Below, piece by piece: positions 1 through 6,298 of a stretch of 6,298 nt of DNA (position 1 is the stretch's first letter; each line of letters starts with the position of its first letter). The notes under the pieces were generated by a model. It made no database searches. It had not been told where the DNA came from and saw only the letters and a list, made by a program, of their open reading frames with translations. A program made the translations under genes and the position numbers. The stretch is from Acidobacteriota bacterium (GTDB lineage Bacteria > Acidobacteriota > Terriglobia > Terriglobales > Acidobacteriaceae): assembly GCA_021798655.1 (NCBI GenBank), contig JAJZFE010000167.1, forward strand, positions 1-6,298, written 5' to 3'.

Positions 1-1
1 C

Positions 2-865
2 ATCGGCCTCGTCAACAGCGGCCTCATCGTCAAGAGCCCCGCCACCACCGTCACGCTCGGCGACCTGCACCAGCACACCGCGCAGCTCGCCATCTTCGGC
101 ATCCTGCTCATCGCCATCCTGCAAGCGTACAAAGTCAAAGCGTCGATGCTCATCGGCGTGCTCGGCACACTCGCCGTCGGCATCCTCTTCCACCAGGTGC
201 GCTACCAGCCCAGCACCTTTAACCCGCTCGCCATCTCCGCAACCTTCATGCACCTCGACATCCGCGGCGCACTCAAGATGAATGCGCTGGAGATCATCTT
301 CGTCTTCCTCTTCGTCGATCTCTTTGACAACATCGGCACGCTCGTCGCCGTCACCGAACGGGCTGGTTTGATATCCGAAGACCACACCATCCCGCGGCTC
401 GACCGCATCTTCTTCGCCGACGCGACGGCAACGGTCATCGGCTCCGTCGCCGGCACCAGCACCGTCACCAGCTACATCGAAAGCTCCGCCGGAGTCGCCG
501 CCGGCGGCCGCACCGGCGTCACCGCGATCACCACGGGTGTGCTCTTCTTCCTCGCTATCTTCATCGCGCCGATCGTCGGCGCCATCCCCGACTTCGCCAC
601 CGCGCCCGCGCTCATCCTCGTCGGCGCGCTTATGGTCGCCGGCGCCGCACGCATCGACTGGGACGAGCCGCGCATCGCCATCCCCAGCTTCCTCACGCTC
701 ATCACCATCCCGCTCACCTACTCCATTGCGACGGGCCTCAGCTTCGGCCTCATCAGCTTCGCCGTGCTGGAGCTGGCCACCGGCCGCGGCAGCCGCAAGC
801 ACTGGATGCTCTACCTGCTCGCGCTGCTGTTTCTTGCACGGTTCATCTACATTCACACAAGCTAG
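2..865 (+). CDS. AzgA-type NCS2 purine permease (5' end missing)
   Basis: Inner-membrane transporter of the NCS2 family, AzgA/PbuG branch, whose characterised members import hypoxanthine, guanine or adenine with protons. The frame is already open at the window edge, so the N-terminus is cut: 287 residues are visible against roughly 430-450 for the family, so about a third is missing. Visible hallmarks are FVDLFDNIGTL (visible residues 103-113), the segment TSYIESSAGVAAGGRTG (about 156-172), which carries the family's substrate-site Glu and the GGRTG turn, and ATAPALILVG (199-208). Several hydrophobic stretches (about 28-42, 46-62, 98-110, 178-195, 233-258, 267-284) are transmembrane segments. 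The common family form is FDTIGTL or FDTLGTL; here Thr is replaced by Asn. It ends with TAG, 68 bp before the osmC-like gene. The family call is firm, but the exact purine cannot be read from the sequence. A first in-frame ATG at 146 is internal, not the start. Confidence 0.9.
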   Translation: MGLVNSGLIVKSPATTVTLGDLHQHTAQLAIFGILLIAILQAYKVKASMLIGVLGTLAVGILFHQVRYQPSTFNPLAISATFMHLDIRGALKMNALEIIFVFLFVDLFDNIGTLVAVTERAGLISEDHTIPRLDRIFFADATATVIGSVAGTSTVTSYIESSAGVAAGGRTGVTAITTGVLFFLAIFIAPIVGAIPDFATAPALILVGALMVAGAARIDWDEPRIAIPSFLTLITIPLTYSIATGLSFGLISFAVLELATGRGSRKHWMLYLLALLFLARFIYIHTS

Positions 866-874
866 GATTAGAAT
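846..874 (+). promoter_or_regulatory. Possible sigma70-like promoter for the osmC-like gene
   Basis: TCTACA (846-851, four of six matches to the -35 consensus) and TAGAAT (869-874, five of six to the -10 consensus) are separated by exactly 17 bp. They straddle the permease stop codon and lie about 60 bp upstream of the OsmC-like start. No terminator hairpin is visible after the permease, so read-through transcription is an equally good explanation. Weak evidence, seen by eye only. Confidence 0.3.
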
Positions 875-921
875 CGCCAGTGCGGCGCATCGAGCATCCG
901 CCAGCCTGCATCTGAAGTACC

Positions 922-927
922 AAGGAG
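922..927 (+). promoter_or_regulatory. Shine-Dalgarno site of the osmC-like gene
   Basis: AAGGAG lies six bases before the ATG at 934. This fixes the start and excludes the overlapping +1 frame that begins further upstream. Confidence 0.85.
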
Positions 928-933
928 ATTCAC

Positions 934-1362
934 ATGGACCGCAAAGCATCCGCACTCTGGAACGGCGACCTCAAGGCCGGCCACGGCAGCATCACCACGC
1001 AGAGCAACACGCTCAAGGACACGCAGTACAGCTTCAAGAGCCGCTTTGAAGAGGGCACCGGCACCAACCCCGAAGAGCTGATCGCCGCCGCGCACGCGGG
1101 CTGCTTCTCCATGGCCTTCGCCAACATGCTCGCCACCGAAGGCTTCACCGCGACATCGGTGGACACCACCGCGACCGTCACGCTGGACCCCAGCACACCC
1201 GGCGGCCCCACGGTCACGAAGATTCACCTCGTCAACAGCTCGGTCGTCCCCAACATCGACAAGGCGAAGTTTGAAGAGCTGGCCGCAAAGGCCAAAGCAG
1301 GCTGCCCCATTTCGCGCCTGCTCGCCGCCGCCACCATCACGCTGGACGCAACGCTCGCGTAA
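934..1362 (+). CDS. osmC: OsmC-family peroxiredoxin (OsmC subfamily)
   Basis: A 142-residue cytoplasmic thiol peroxidase. Characterised OsmC/Ohr proteins reduce organic hydroperoxides (and to a lesser degree H2O2) through two cysteines that form a disulfide. Both are present: Cys57 in AAAHAGCFSM and Cys124 in AGCPISRLL. The Arg (R37 in SRFEE) and Glu (E47/E48 in GTNPEELI) that polarise the reactive Cys are also in place. The GTNPEELIAAAHAGCFSMA block matches the OsmC subfamily rather than Ohr, and the length is normal for the family. The start is set by AAGGAG six bases upstream. It follows the purine permease in the same direction after 68 bp and is closed by a terminator about 20 bp downstream, so it is either the last gene of that unit or its own transcript. 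OsmC genes are commonly induced by osmotic or oxidative stress; no operator for such control is recognisable here. Confidence 0.93.
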   Translation: MDRKASALWNGDLKAGHGSITTQSNTLKDTQYSFKSRFEEGTGTNPEELIAAAHAGCFSMAFANMLATEGFTATSVDTTATVTLDPSTPGGPTVTKIHLVNSSVVPNIDKAKFEELAAKAKAGCPISRLLAAATITLDATLA

Positions 1363-1383
1363 GGCATCGACAGTCCACACCGG

Positions 1384-1411
1384 AACGCCGTCCCACATGG
1401 GCGGCGTTTTT
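1384..1411 (+). terminator. Rho-independent terminator after osmC-like gene
   Basis: AACGCCG (1384-1390) pairs perfectly with CGGCGTT (1402-1408). Inside it, CCC pairs with GGG around an ACAT loop, with a single unpaired T. The stem runs directly into five T residues (1407-1411). It starts about 20 bp after the osmC-like stop codon, and no gene on the other strand ends here, so it serves the plus strand. Confidence 0.85.
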
Positions 1412-1496
1412 CGTTGCGCCGAATTTGTTCAAAAAAGATCAGCGTCTTGCTTACTCCGCTTCGCACGCTACGTCTCTCATGTATCGCTCCAATGGC

Positions 1497-1508
1497 CCTG
1501 TGCACAGG
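1497..1508. promoter_or_regulatory. 12-bp perfect palindrome, possible operator
   Basis: CCTGTGCACAGG is a perfect dyad located 79 bp upstream of the TTG start of the barrel-protein gene, in the 176-bp noncoding stretch after the osmC terminator. Its position and symmetry would suit a dimeric regulator. I could not identify a convincing -35/-10 pair nearby, and a single short palindrome may occur by chance. Confidence 0.25.
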
Positions 1509-1573
1509 TAGCACAGCACATCCCCGGCTCACCACCCGACACACTCAACCAGCGACGGAGTCCTCCGCCGCGC

Positions 1574-1580
1574 GGAAGGA
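1574..1580 (+). promoter_or_regulatory. Shine-Dalgarno site that decides a TTG start
   Basis: GGAAGGA lies seven bases before the TTG at 1588. It is the only well-placed purine-rich site in front of the signal peptide of the barrel-protein gene, and supports that TTG over the in-frame TTG at 1414. Confidence 0.7.
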
Positions 1581-1587
1581 CTTTGCC

Positions 1588-2394
1588 TTGACGACAGAGA
1601 AGCACCCTCACAGCTTCGTCCGTACAGCGTTCGCGCTGTGCCTTCTGGCCATTGGCTGCGCGGCCTATGCCCGCGCCCAGCAGAACGCGACCGCATCACC
1701 AGATATCTCGACCAGCAGCAGCTATGGCTTGCTCGATGCCTTCCATTCTTCGGCGTCTGCGCTGCCGGCCTCGCCCGCACCTCCCGCCTTCAGGGTCCAC
1801 CCCGTCGAGACCTCAATCTCAGTCGGTGGTTTTGGACAGTTCACTGCGACGCGCTTCAACTCGTCGTTCAACACCTTCACCACCGAGAGCATCAACCCGA
1901 CAGCGGGCGTGCTTGCCACCGTGCGTCAGAGCTTCAAGCCCTGGCTGGGCTACTCCATCAACATGGGCTTCACGCGCGCCTCGGAGCACTACAGCGTGAA
2001 TGCCACCAGCGACGTCGTCAACAACACCAACAACGCCTACCTGTTGGCGAACATGTATGAGTACAGCGCCAGCTACGTCGCAGAAAAACGCATCACGCCG
2101 CGCCTAAGCGGCTTCGCCGACCTCGGCGGGGGCGTCGTCGTCTTCCAACCTACGCAGGGCGGTACGGGTGCCGTGATCACGCCGCCGTTCACCAACTACC
2201 GCCCCGAAGGCGTTGGCGGCTTCGGCATCGACTATAGCCTGAGCCACCACCTCGGGCTGCGCGCTGAGTATCGCGGCCAACTCTACAAGTTTGCCGACTA
2301 CGGTGCGAGGTTCGCGCGTGACTACACCATCACCAGCGAGCCCACCATCAGCATCACGTACACCTTCGGTAGAGCATCAACGACGAAGCAATAA
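1588..2394 (+). CDS. Secreted outer-membrane beta-barrel protein, function unknown
   Basis: Predicted 268-residue protein exported to the outer membrane. The N-terminus is a classical signal peptide: a Lys/His/Arg-containing start, a hydrophobic core at about 13-26, and an ARA|QQ signal peptidase I site after residue 30. A Ser/Ala/Pro-rich linker (about 31-70) follows. The rest is Gly- and aromatic-rich with about eight alternating amphipathic segments (near 75-87, 104-113, 118-130, 157-167, 171-184, 207-217, 221-233, 252-260). The last, TISITYTF, resembles a C-terminal barrel insertion signal, followed by an eight-residue tail. This fits a small eight-stranded barrel of the OmpA/OmpW/opacity type, but no specific family is recognised and no ligand can be named. 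The TTG start at 1588 is chosen because GGAAGGA lies seven bases upstream and the signal peptide begins there. The frame is open back to 1414, but that extension has no ribosome site and would bury the signal peptide. Cys24 in LAIGC is a poor lipobox, so a lipoprotein is less likely. The gene converges with the cation-efflux gene. Confidence 0.75.
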   Translation: MTTEKHPHSFVRTAFALCLLAIGCAAYARAQQNATASPDISTSSSYGLLDAFHSSASALPASPAPPAFRVHPVETSISVGGFGQFTATRFNSSFNTFTTESINPTAGVLATVRQSFKPWLGYSINMGFTRASEHYSVNATSDVVNNTNNAYLLANMYEYSASYVAEKRITPRLSGFADLGGGVVVFQPTQGGTGAVITPPFTNYRPEGVGGFGIDYSLSHHLGLRAEYRGQLYKFADYGARFARDYTITSEPTISITYTFGRASTTKQ

Positions 2395-2428
2395 CCCATA
2401 ACAAAGCCCGCCACACACAAACCCGGCG

Positions 2429-3403
2429 CTAGTGCGCGTGCCCATGCGCATGGCTGTGGCCGCCCGGCCCATGGTGATGGTGCGAATGCCCGTCGATCAC
2501 CTCCGGCTTCGGCGGCGAGCTGCAACCGTCCACCGTCGGGCAGTCCGTGATCTCCACCTGGATCGTCGTGTGGTGGATGCCGTAGTGGTCGCGCAGTTCG
2601 TGGTTCATTCTCTGCAACAGCGCCTCGCACTCGGCCAGCTGCATCTCCACCACCTGCACGTGGCTGGCGAGCGCGTGGCTCTGGCTGGTCAGGCTCCACA
2701 CATGCAGATCGTGCACGTTCACCACGCCGTCAACACTTTGCATAGCCGCGCGAATCTCTGCCAGGTTGATGCCGCGCGGCGTGCCTTCCAGCAGGATGTG
2801 CAGCGTCTCGCGCACGATGCTCCAGCTGCTCAGCAGGATCATGCCCGCGATGATCACCGAGAGCAGCGGATCGATCCACTGCTGATGCGTCACGGAGATG
2901 AGCAGCGCGCCAACGATTACCGCCGCCGTCGAGAGCGTGTCGCCCAGCATGTGCAGAAACACGCTGCGGATGTTGACATCGCCGCTGAACTTCCAGAGCA
3001 GCGCCGCGATCAAGCCGTTCATCACCACGCCGGCCGCGGCCACCATCATCATCAGGTGCGGCTCCACCGTCACCGGATGCAGGAACCGCTGCGCCGCCGT
3101 CACCAGAATCCACACCGCGAGCAGCATCAGGCTCAGCGCATTCACAAACCCCGCCAGCACGCCCGCACGCTGATAGCCAAAGGTGCGCTCGTCAGTCGCT
3201 GGCCGCGTCTGCAGCCACACCGCAACGAAGCTCAACCCCAGCGCCGCAAAGTCCGACACGTTATGCCCGGCCTCCGAGATGAGCGCCAGCGAGTGCGCGC
3301 GCAGCCCGAAGAACAGCGTCGCCGCGATATACATCGCCGTCAACGCAAGGGAAAACTTCAGTATCCGCTGCATTCCACCGCTCGGCCTGGCCTGCATGTG
3401 CAT
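2429..3403 (-). CDS. CDF-family zinc/divalent cation efflux transporter (CzcD/ZitB type)
   Basis: Cation diffusion facilitator of 324 residues, an inner-membrane antiporter that exports Zn2+ and related ions (Co2+, Cd2+ in some members) in exchange for protons. Six hydrophobic segments are seen (about 14-35, 38-63, 82-104, 115-136, 149-170, 178-194). The metal site is intact: H47xxxD51 (HNVSD) in helix 2 and H151xxxD155 (HMLGD) in helix 5, the HD-HD arrangement typical of zinc carriers. A cytoplasmic domain follows with VHDLHVWSLTSQSHALASHV (about 230-249) and HHTTIQVE. The tail (residues 306-324) has ten His in nineteen residues, probably metal-binding. The open frame runs back to 3703 inside the glycosyltransferase gene, but homology begins only near MHMQARPSGG. 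ATG 3403 is preferred; ATG 3397 or 3373 are possible. There is no good Shine-Dalgarno site; instead TACACT lies 6 nt upstream. It follows the glycosyltransferase by 32 bp. No metal-responsive operator was recognised. Confidence 0.92.
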   Translation of the reverse strand: MHMQARPSGGMQRILKFSLALTAMYIAATLFFGLRAHSLALISEAGHNVSDFAALGLSFVAVWLQTRPATDERTFGYQRAGVLAGFVNALSLMLLAVWILVTAAQRFLHPVTVEPHLMMMVAAAGVVMNGLIAALLWKFSGDVNIRSVFLHMLGDTLSTAAVIVGALLISVTHQQWIDPLLSVIIAGMILLSSWSIVRETLHILLEGTPRGINLAEIRAAMQSVDGVVNVHDLHVWSLTSQSHALASHVQVVEMQLAECEALLQRMNHELRDHYGIHHTTIQVEITDCPTVDGCSSPPKPEVIDGHSHHHHGPGGHSHAHGHAH

Positions 3404-3415
3404 ACCCACAGTGTA
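3404..3415 (-). promoter_or_regulatory. Candidate -10 element for a leaderless cation-efflux transcript
   Basis: Read on the minus strand, TACACT (3415 to 3410) is followed by GTGGGT and then the ATG at 3403. A -10 hexamer 6 nt from the start codon would place transcription initiation at or next to the A of ATG. No TTGACA-like -35 is evident, and there is no properly spaced Shine-Dalgarno site. The same element sits at the same distance before the preceding gene. Confidence 0.4.
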
Positions 3416-3435
3416 GAACGGCGCGCCGCCAGCCG

Positions 3436-4620
3436 TTATTCGACCGGCAACAACCTGCCATCCTTCAGCCGAAACCGCCGCCCGCGCCACACCACCTCGT
3501 CGCTGGCATAGCTCCACGCCCAGAAGTACAACGCGAAGCAGTCGCGCAGCGGCAACAGCAGCGCGAACCGCAGCACCTGGACATCGTTCAGCACACCGAC
3601 ACCCACCGTCAACGCCACCGCATAGCGCACCAGCAGCGCCAGGCTCAGCAGGCACACGCTCCACAGCTCGCCTGCGCTGGCCACCATCGCCAGCAGCGCC
3701 CACGGCACCATGTACGTCACGCCCAGGCCCGCATACCCGGCCTTGCGCGAGTCCCGCACGCCGCGCGACCAGCGCAGCTGATGCTCGCAGAATCCGCGCA
3801 GCGTATACGCCGGCACGCTCGTCTCCACCACCTCGGCGATCAGCACCACACGATAGCCCACCGCACTCAGCCGCGCGCCCAGCTCATAGTCATCGGCCAG
3901 CTCTTCTGCCAGCGACTCAAAGCCGCCTATCATCGCCAGCGCCGTCTTCGTCGTCGCCAGCGTGGACCCCAGCCCGAACCGCACACCGCGCTCCAGCCGC
4001 CGCGCCGTCAGCACACCCGCCATAAACTCCGTCGCAATTCCCAGCGACTCCAGCCGCGACCACACCCCGCCCAGCGCGCGCCCCACATACGGCAGCGTCA
4101 CCAGCCCCACCGGCTGCTCGTCCGTCGAAAACGCAAACGGCGTCATCACGCGGCGCAGATACTGCGGTGCCACGCGGATGTCGCTGTCGTTCACCACCAC
4201 ATACTCATGCCGTGCGCGCGGCACCATCTGCGCCAGGTTCGACACCTTCCCATTCGTGCCCAGGCTCTGCGGGCATTCCACCAGCCGGATGTCCACCTTC
4301 GGATGCTCAACCCGCAGCCGCGCAACCTCCGCCACCGCCGGGTCGTCCAGCGACTGCACGCCGAACAGTAGTTCCACATCGCCCGGATACTCCAGCCGGC
4401 AGTGGCTCACCAGCCCGGCATACATCCGCGCGTCCACGCCCTTCATCGGCTTCAGGATCGTGACGCCGGGCCACTCCGGCGGCTCCTGCTGCAGCCGCGG
4501 CGCGCGCTTCACATCGCGCTCGAACGACCGCGCCGCCCACAGCGCAATCAGCCCATAGGCCATGCCGCACACCGCCAGCAACGCGGGCACGCCCTCCATC
4601 CAGTTGGCAACGCTGTTCAC
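3436..4620 (-). CDS. hpnI: GT21-type glycosyltransferase, probably HpnI (hopanoid glycosylation)
   Basis: Membrane-bound family-2-fold glycosyltransferase of 394 residues, resembling HpnI and ceramide glucosyltransferases (GT21). HpnI is known to attach N-acetylglucosamine to bacteriohopanetetrol, which HpnK then deacetylates to the glucosamine form. Seen in order: an N-terminal membrane anchor (about 11-31), the start of the catalytic domain VTILKPMKGVD (53-63), LLFGVQSLDDPA (D92/D93), GTNGKVSNL (121-129), the metal/nucleotide-binding NDSDIRV (144-150, D145/D147), ADDYELG (242-248, candidate catalytic Asp), and HQLRWSRGVR (280-289) in the place of the (Q/R)xxRW motif, with His at the first position. 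Three C-terminal hydrophobic segments follow (about 302-318, 322-341, 350-372). The start is GTG at 4620; no Shine-Dalgarno site is present, but TACACT lies 6 nt upstream. It lies 18 bp after an ABC permease and 32 bp before the cation exporter; no other hopanoid gene is in view. Glycosyltransferase fold is certain; the HpnI assignment is likely, with a glycosphingolipid-type role as the alternative. Confidence 0.8.
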   Translation of the reverse strand: MNSVANWMEGVPALLAVCGMAYGLIALWAARSFERDVKRAPRLQQEPPEWPGVTILKPMKGVDARMYAGLVSHCRLEYPGDVELLFGVQSLDDPAVAEVARLRVEHPKVDIRLVECPQSLGTNGKVSNLAQMVPRARHEYVVVNDSDIRVAPQYLRRVMTPFAFSTDEQPVGLVTLPYVGRALGGVWSRLESLGIATEFMAGVLTARRLERGVRFGLGSTLATTKTALAMIGGFESLAEELADDYELGARLSAVGYRVVLIAEVVETSVPAYTLRGFCEHQLRWSRGVRDSRKAGYAGLGVTYMVPWALLAMVASAGELWSVCLLSLALLVRYAVALTVGVGVLNDVQVLRFALLLPLRDCFALYFWAWSYASDEVVWRGRRFRLKDGRLLPVE

Positions 4621-4632
4621 CCCAACAGTGTA
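4621..4632 (-). promoter_or_regulatory. Candidate -10 element for a leaderless glycosyltransferase transcript
   Basis: Read on the minus strand, TACACT (4632 to 4627) is followed by GTTGGG and then the GTG start at 4620. The GGG directly abutting the start is too close to act as a Shine-Dalgarno site. A TTGAAG at 4661-4656 exists, but its 23-bp spacing is too long for a -35. The arrangement duplicates the one before the cation-efflux gene. Confidence 0.4.
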
Positions 4633-4638
4633 TCTGCC

Positions 4639-5883
4639 CTACTCGTAGCGGAGCGCTTCAATCGGATTCAGGCTCGCCGCCTTGTACGCCGGGTAGATGC
4701 CGAACACCAGCCCGATCGCGCACGAACTCAGAAACGCCGCGAGCATCCACAGCAGGCTCATCGAGCTGGAGATCAGCAGGCTGATCGCCAGCGCAATCAG
4801 CGCTCCCAGCGTAATCCCGATCAGTCCGCCCACCGCGCAAAGCACCACGGCTTCGATCGTGAACTGCAGCAGGATCGTCTTCTTCGTCGCGCCCAGCGCC
4901 TTGCGCACGCCGATCTCGCGCGTCCGCTCCGTCACGCTCACCAGCATGATGTTCATCACGCCCACGCCGCCCACCATCAAACCCACCGCGCTCAGCCCGA
5001 ACATCAGCTCAAACAGCGCACCGGTCAGCTGGTTCCACAGCTTCGTCAGCGCGTCCGAGCTGAACACCGCGAAGTTGTCCGCCTGCTCATTGCGCACCTT
5101 GCGCCGCCGCCGCAGCAGCTCGCGAATCTCGTCCGTCACCAGCTCCTTGTTCTTCTGGTCGTCGTACTTCGCGCTCAGCCAGTAGTCCAGCACCTCCGGG
5201 TGCAGCTTGTGGAACGTCGACAGCGGAAAGAACGCATAGCTGTCCTGCGGATTCTTTCCGCCGCCGAACGCCGACTTCTGCTTGGCCAGTACGCCAATCA
5301 CCGTGAACGTACGCCCGTCGATGATCACCGACTGCCCCAGCGGGTCCACGCCCGCAAACAGGTTCACCGCCAGGTCATGCCCAATCACGGTCACGTCCGC
5401 TGCGCGCTCCGCCTCGTTGTCGGTAAAGTAGCGCCCTTCGGTGATCTCCTTGTCGTACACGGAGGAGTTCTGCGGCGTATCCCCTTCCAGCGACACGTTG
5501 TCCACCTTCCGCCGCCCGAACTTCGCCGTCACCGATCCCGCATTGAAGTTGTAGTCCGTGTACTGCAGCGACGCATCCGCCGCCACCACATGCGGCAGCG
5601 TGCGGATCGCCAGCATGTCGTCAAACGTCAACTGCTTCCGCGCCAGCATCTCCGTCGTGGGCTGCGTAATGACCGGGAAGCGGAATACCCACAATACATT
5701 CGTACCAAAAGATGCAACCATGTTCGCTACGGATGAGTTCAACCCGTTGATCACCGACGAGATCGTAATCACCGTCATCACGCCGATCACAATACCCAGA
5801 ATCGTCAGCGCCGAACGCATCTTGTTCGCGCGCAGCGTATCCAGCGCCATCCGCACCGACTCGCGTTGATCGACCGTCTTCAT
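4639..5883 (-). CDS. MacB/FtsX-type ABC transporter permease, complete
   Basis: Inner-membrane permease of 414 residues with the four-helix MacB/FtsX architecture: helix 1 (about 24-45, after a short cytoplasmic start with RANKMRSALTILGIVIGV), a large periplasmic domain (about 46-285, MacB core-like), then helices 2-4 (about 287-315, 342-371, 376-398). The cytoplasmic coupling segment VTERTREIGVRKALGA (317-332) and the ending YPAYKAASLNPIEALRYE are family hallmarks. Relatives work as dimers with a MacB-like ATPase, often plus a periplasmic adaptor and an outer-membrane channel, as mechanotransmission machines moving peptides, lipoproteins, macrolides or toxins. No ATP-binding domain is fused here, so the ATPase must be encoded elsewhere. 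A highly charged stretch at about 241-268 lies in the periplasmic domain. The start ATG follows the upstream permease stop after six bases (GAGGCG), and the purine-rich AAGAGG overlapping that stop suggests coupled translation. The substrate is unknown. Confidence 0.92.
   Translation of the reverse strand: MKTVDQRESVRMALDTLRANKMRSALTILGIVIGVMTVITISSVINGLNSSVANMVASFGTNVLWVFRFPVITQPTTEMLARKQLTFDDMLAIRTLPHVVAADASLQYTDYNFNAGSVTAKFGRRKVDNVSLEGDTPQNSSVYDKEITEGRYFTDNEAERAADVTVIGHDLAVNLFAGVDPLGQSVIIDGRTFTVIGVLAKQKSAFGGGKNPQDSYAFFPLSTFHKLHPEVLDYWLSAKYDDQKNKELVTDEIRELLRRRRKVRNEQADNFAVFSSDALTKLWNQLTGALFELMFGLSAVGLMVGGVGVMNIMLVSVTERTREIGVRKALGATKKTILLQFTIEAVVLCAVGGLIGITLGALIALAISLLISSSMSLLWMLAAFLSSCAIGLVFGIYPAYKAASLNPIEALRYE
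4890..4956 (-). repeat. 67-bp segment shared with the adjacent permease gene (copy 1)
   Basis: Matches 6150-6216 in the same orientation with two mismatches (4906 and 4939), both silent third-position changes in Val codons. It encodes the MNIMLVSVTERTREIGVRKALGA coupling region. It is an in-gene paralogous match, not a mobile repeat. Confidence 0.85.
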
Positions 5884-5889
5884 CGCCTC

Positions 5890-6298
<409 letters not shown>

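Noticed and set aside
868..1398. Minus-strand open frame (176 codons) opposite the osmC-like gene
   Set aside because: No recognisable domain; it covers the full OsmC-family gene, which has intact catalytic residues and its own ribosome site.
1414..1587. 58-codon N-terminal extension of the barrel protein from an upstream TTG
   Set aside because: It begins directly behind the terminator, has no ribosome-binding site, and would place the signal peptide internally.
2395..2428. Shared bidirectional terminator between the convergent barrel and cation-efflux genes
   Set aside because: The 34-bp stretch is C- and A-rich but contains no hairpin of useful length and no T or A tract.
2432..3511. Plus-strand open frame (359 codons) opposite the cation-efflux gene
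   Set aside because: Arg/His/Gln-rich low-complexity translation and complete overlap with a clear CDF transporter; an antisense shadow.
3404..3703. N-terminal extension of the cation-efflux gene into the glycosyltransferase gene
   Set aside because: The extra 100 residues are Gly/Ala/Arg-rich with no CDF similarity and overlap the glycosyltransferase coding end in another frame; the family begins near 3403.
4402..5736. Very long plus-strand open frame (444 codons) opposite the ABC permease and HpnI-like genes
   Set aside because: Its translation is extremely rich in Arg, His and Gln with no domain, as expected from the antisense of GC-rich genes; the minus-strand frames carry recognisable families throughout.

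Overview
This is a 6.3-kb, GC-rich, gene-dense bacterial segment carrying seven protein genes, two of them cut by the window edges. I see no RNA gene, insertion sequence, phage gene or CRISPR array. The strong preference for C or G at third codon positions, a hopanoid-type glycosyltransferase, a signal-peptide-bearing outer-membrane barrel protein and tandem MacB/FtsX-like permeases point to a diderm soil-type bacterium. An acidobacterium (Terriglobia, Granulicella/Edaphobacter/Terriglobus-like) is my best guess, but this rests on overall gene style and not on any marker gene.

Left part, plus strand (1-2394). The 3' two-thirds of an AzgA-type purine permease is followed after 68 bp by an OsmC-family peroxide-detoxifying protein, which ends in a convincing intrinsic terminator (about 1384-1411). 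After a 176-bp spacer containing a 12-bp perfect palindrome comes a secreted protein predicted to be a small (about eight-stranded) outer-membrane beta-barrel. It is best started at a TTG with a good Shine-Dalgarno sequence, not at the upstream end of the open frame.

Right part, minus strand (6298 down to 2429). Four genes run head to tail with gaps of 6, 18 and 32 bp: the C-terminal end of one MacB/FtsX-type ABC permease, a complete second paralogous permease, a GT21-type glycosyltransferase resembling HpnI (glucosamine addition to bacteriohopanetetrol), and a CzcD/ZitB-type cation diffusion facilitator with a histidine-rich C-terminal tail. The run converges on the outer-membrane protein gene, with only 34 bp between the stop codons. 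The ATPase and adaptor expected to work with the permeases are not in the window.

The genes read as ordinary envelope, transport and stress functions, and I find no evidence of a new multi-gene system. The most interesting signal is regulatory. The glycosyltransferase and the cation-efflux gene each have the same TACACTGT element, with exactly 6 nt between TACACT and the start codon and no usable Shine-Dalgarno sequence. This suggests leaderless transcripts starting inside the apparent operon. A second point of interest is a 67-bp stretch shared by the two permease genes with only two differences, both silent.
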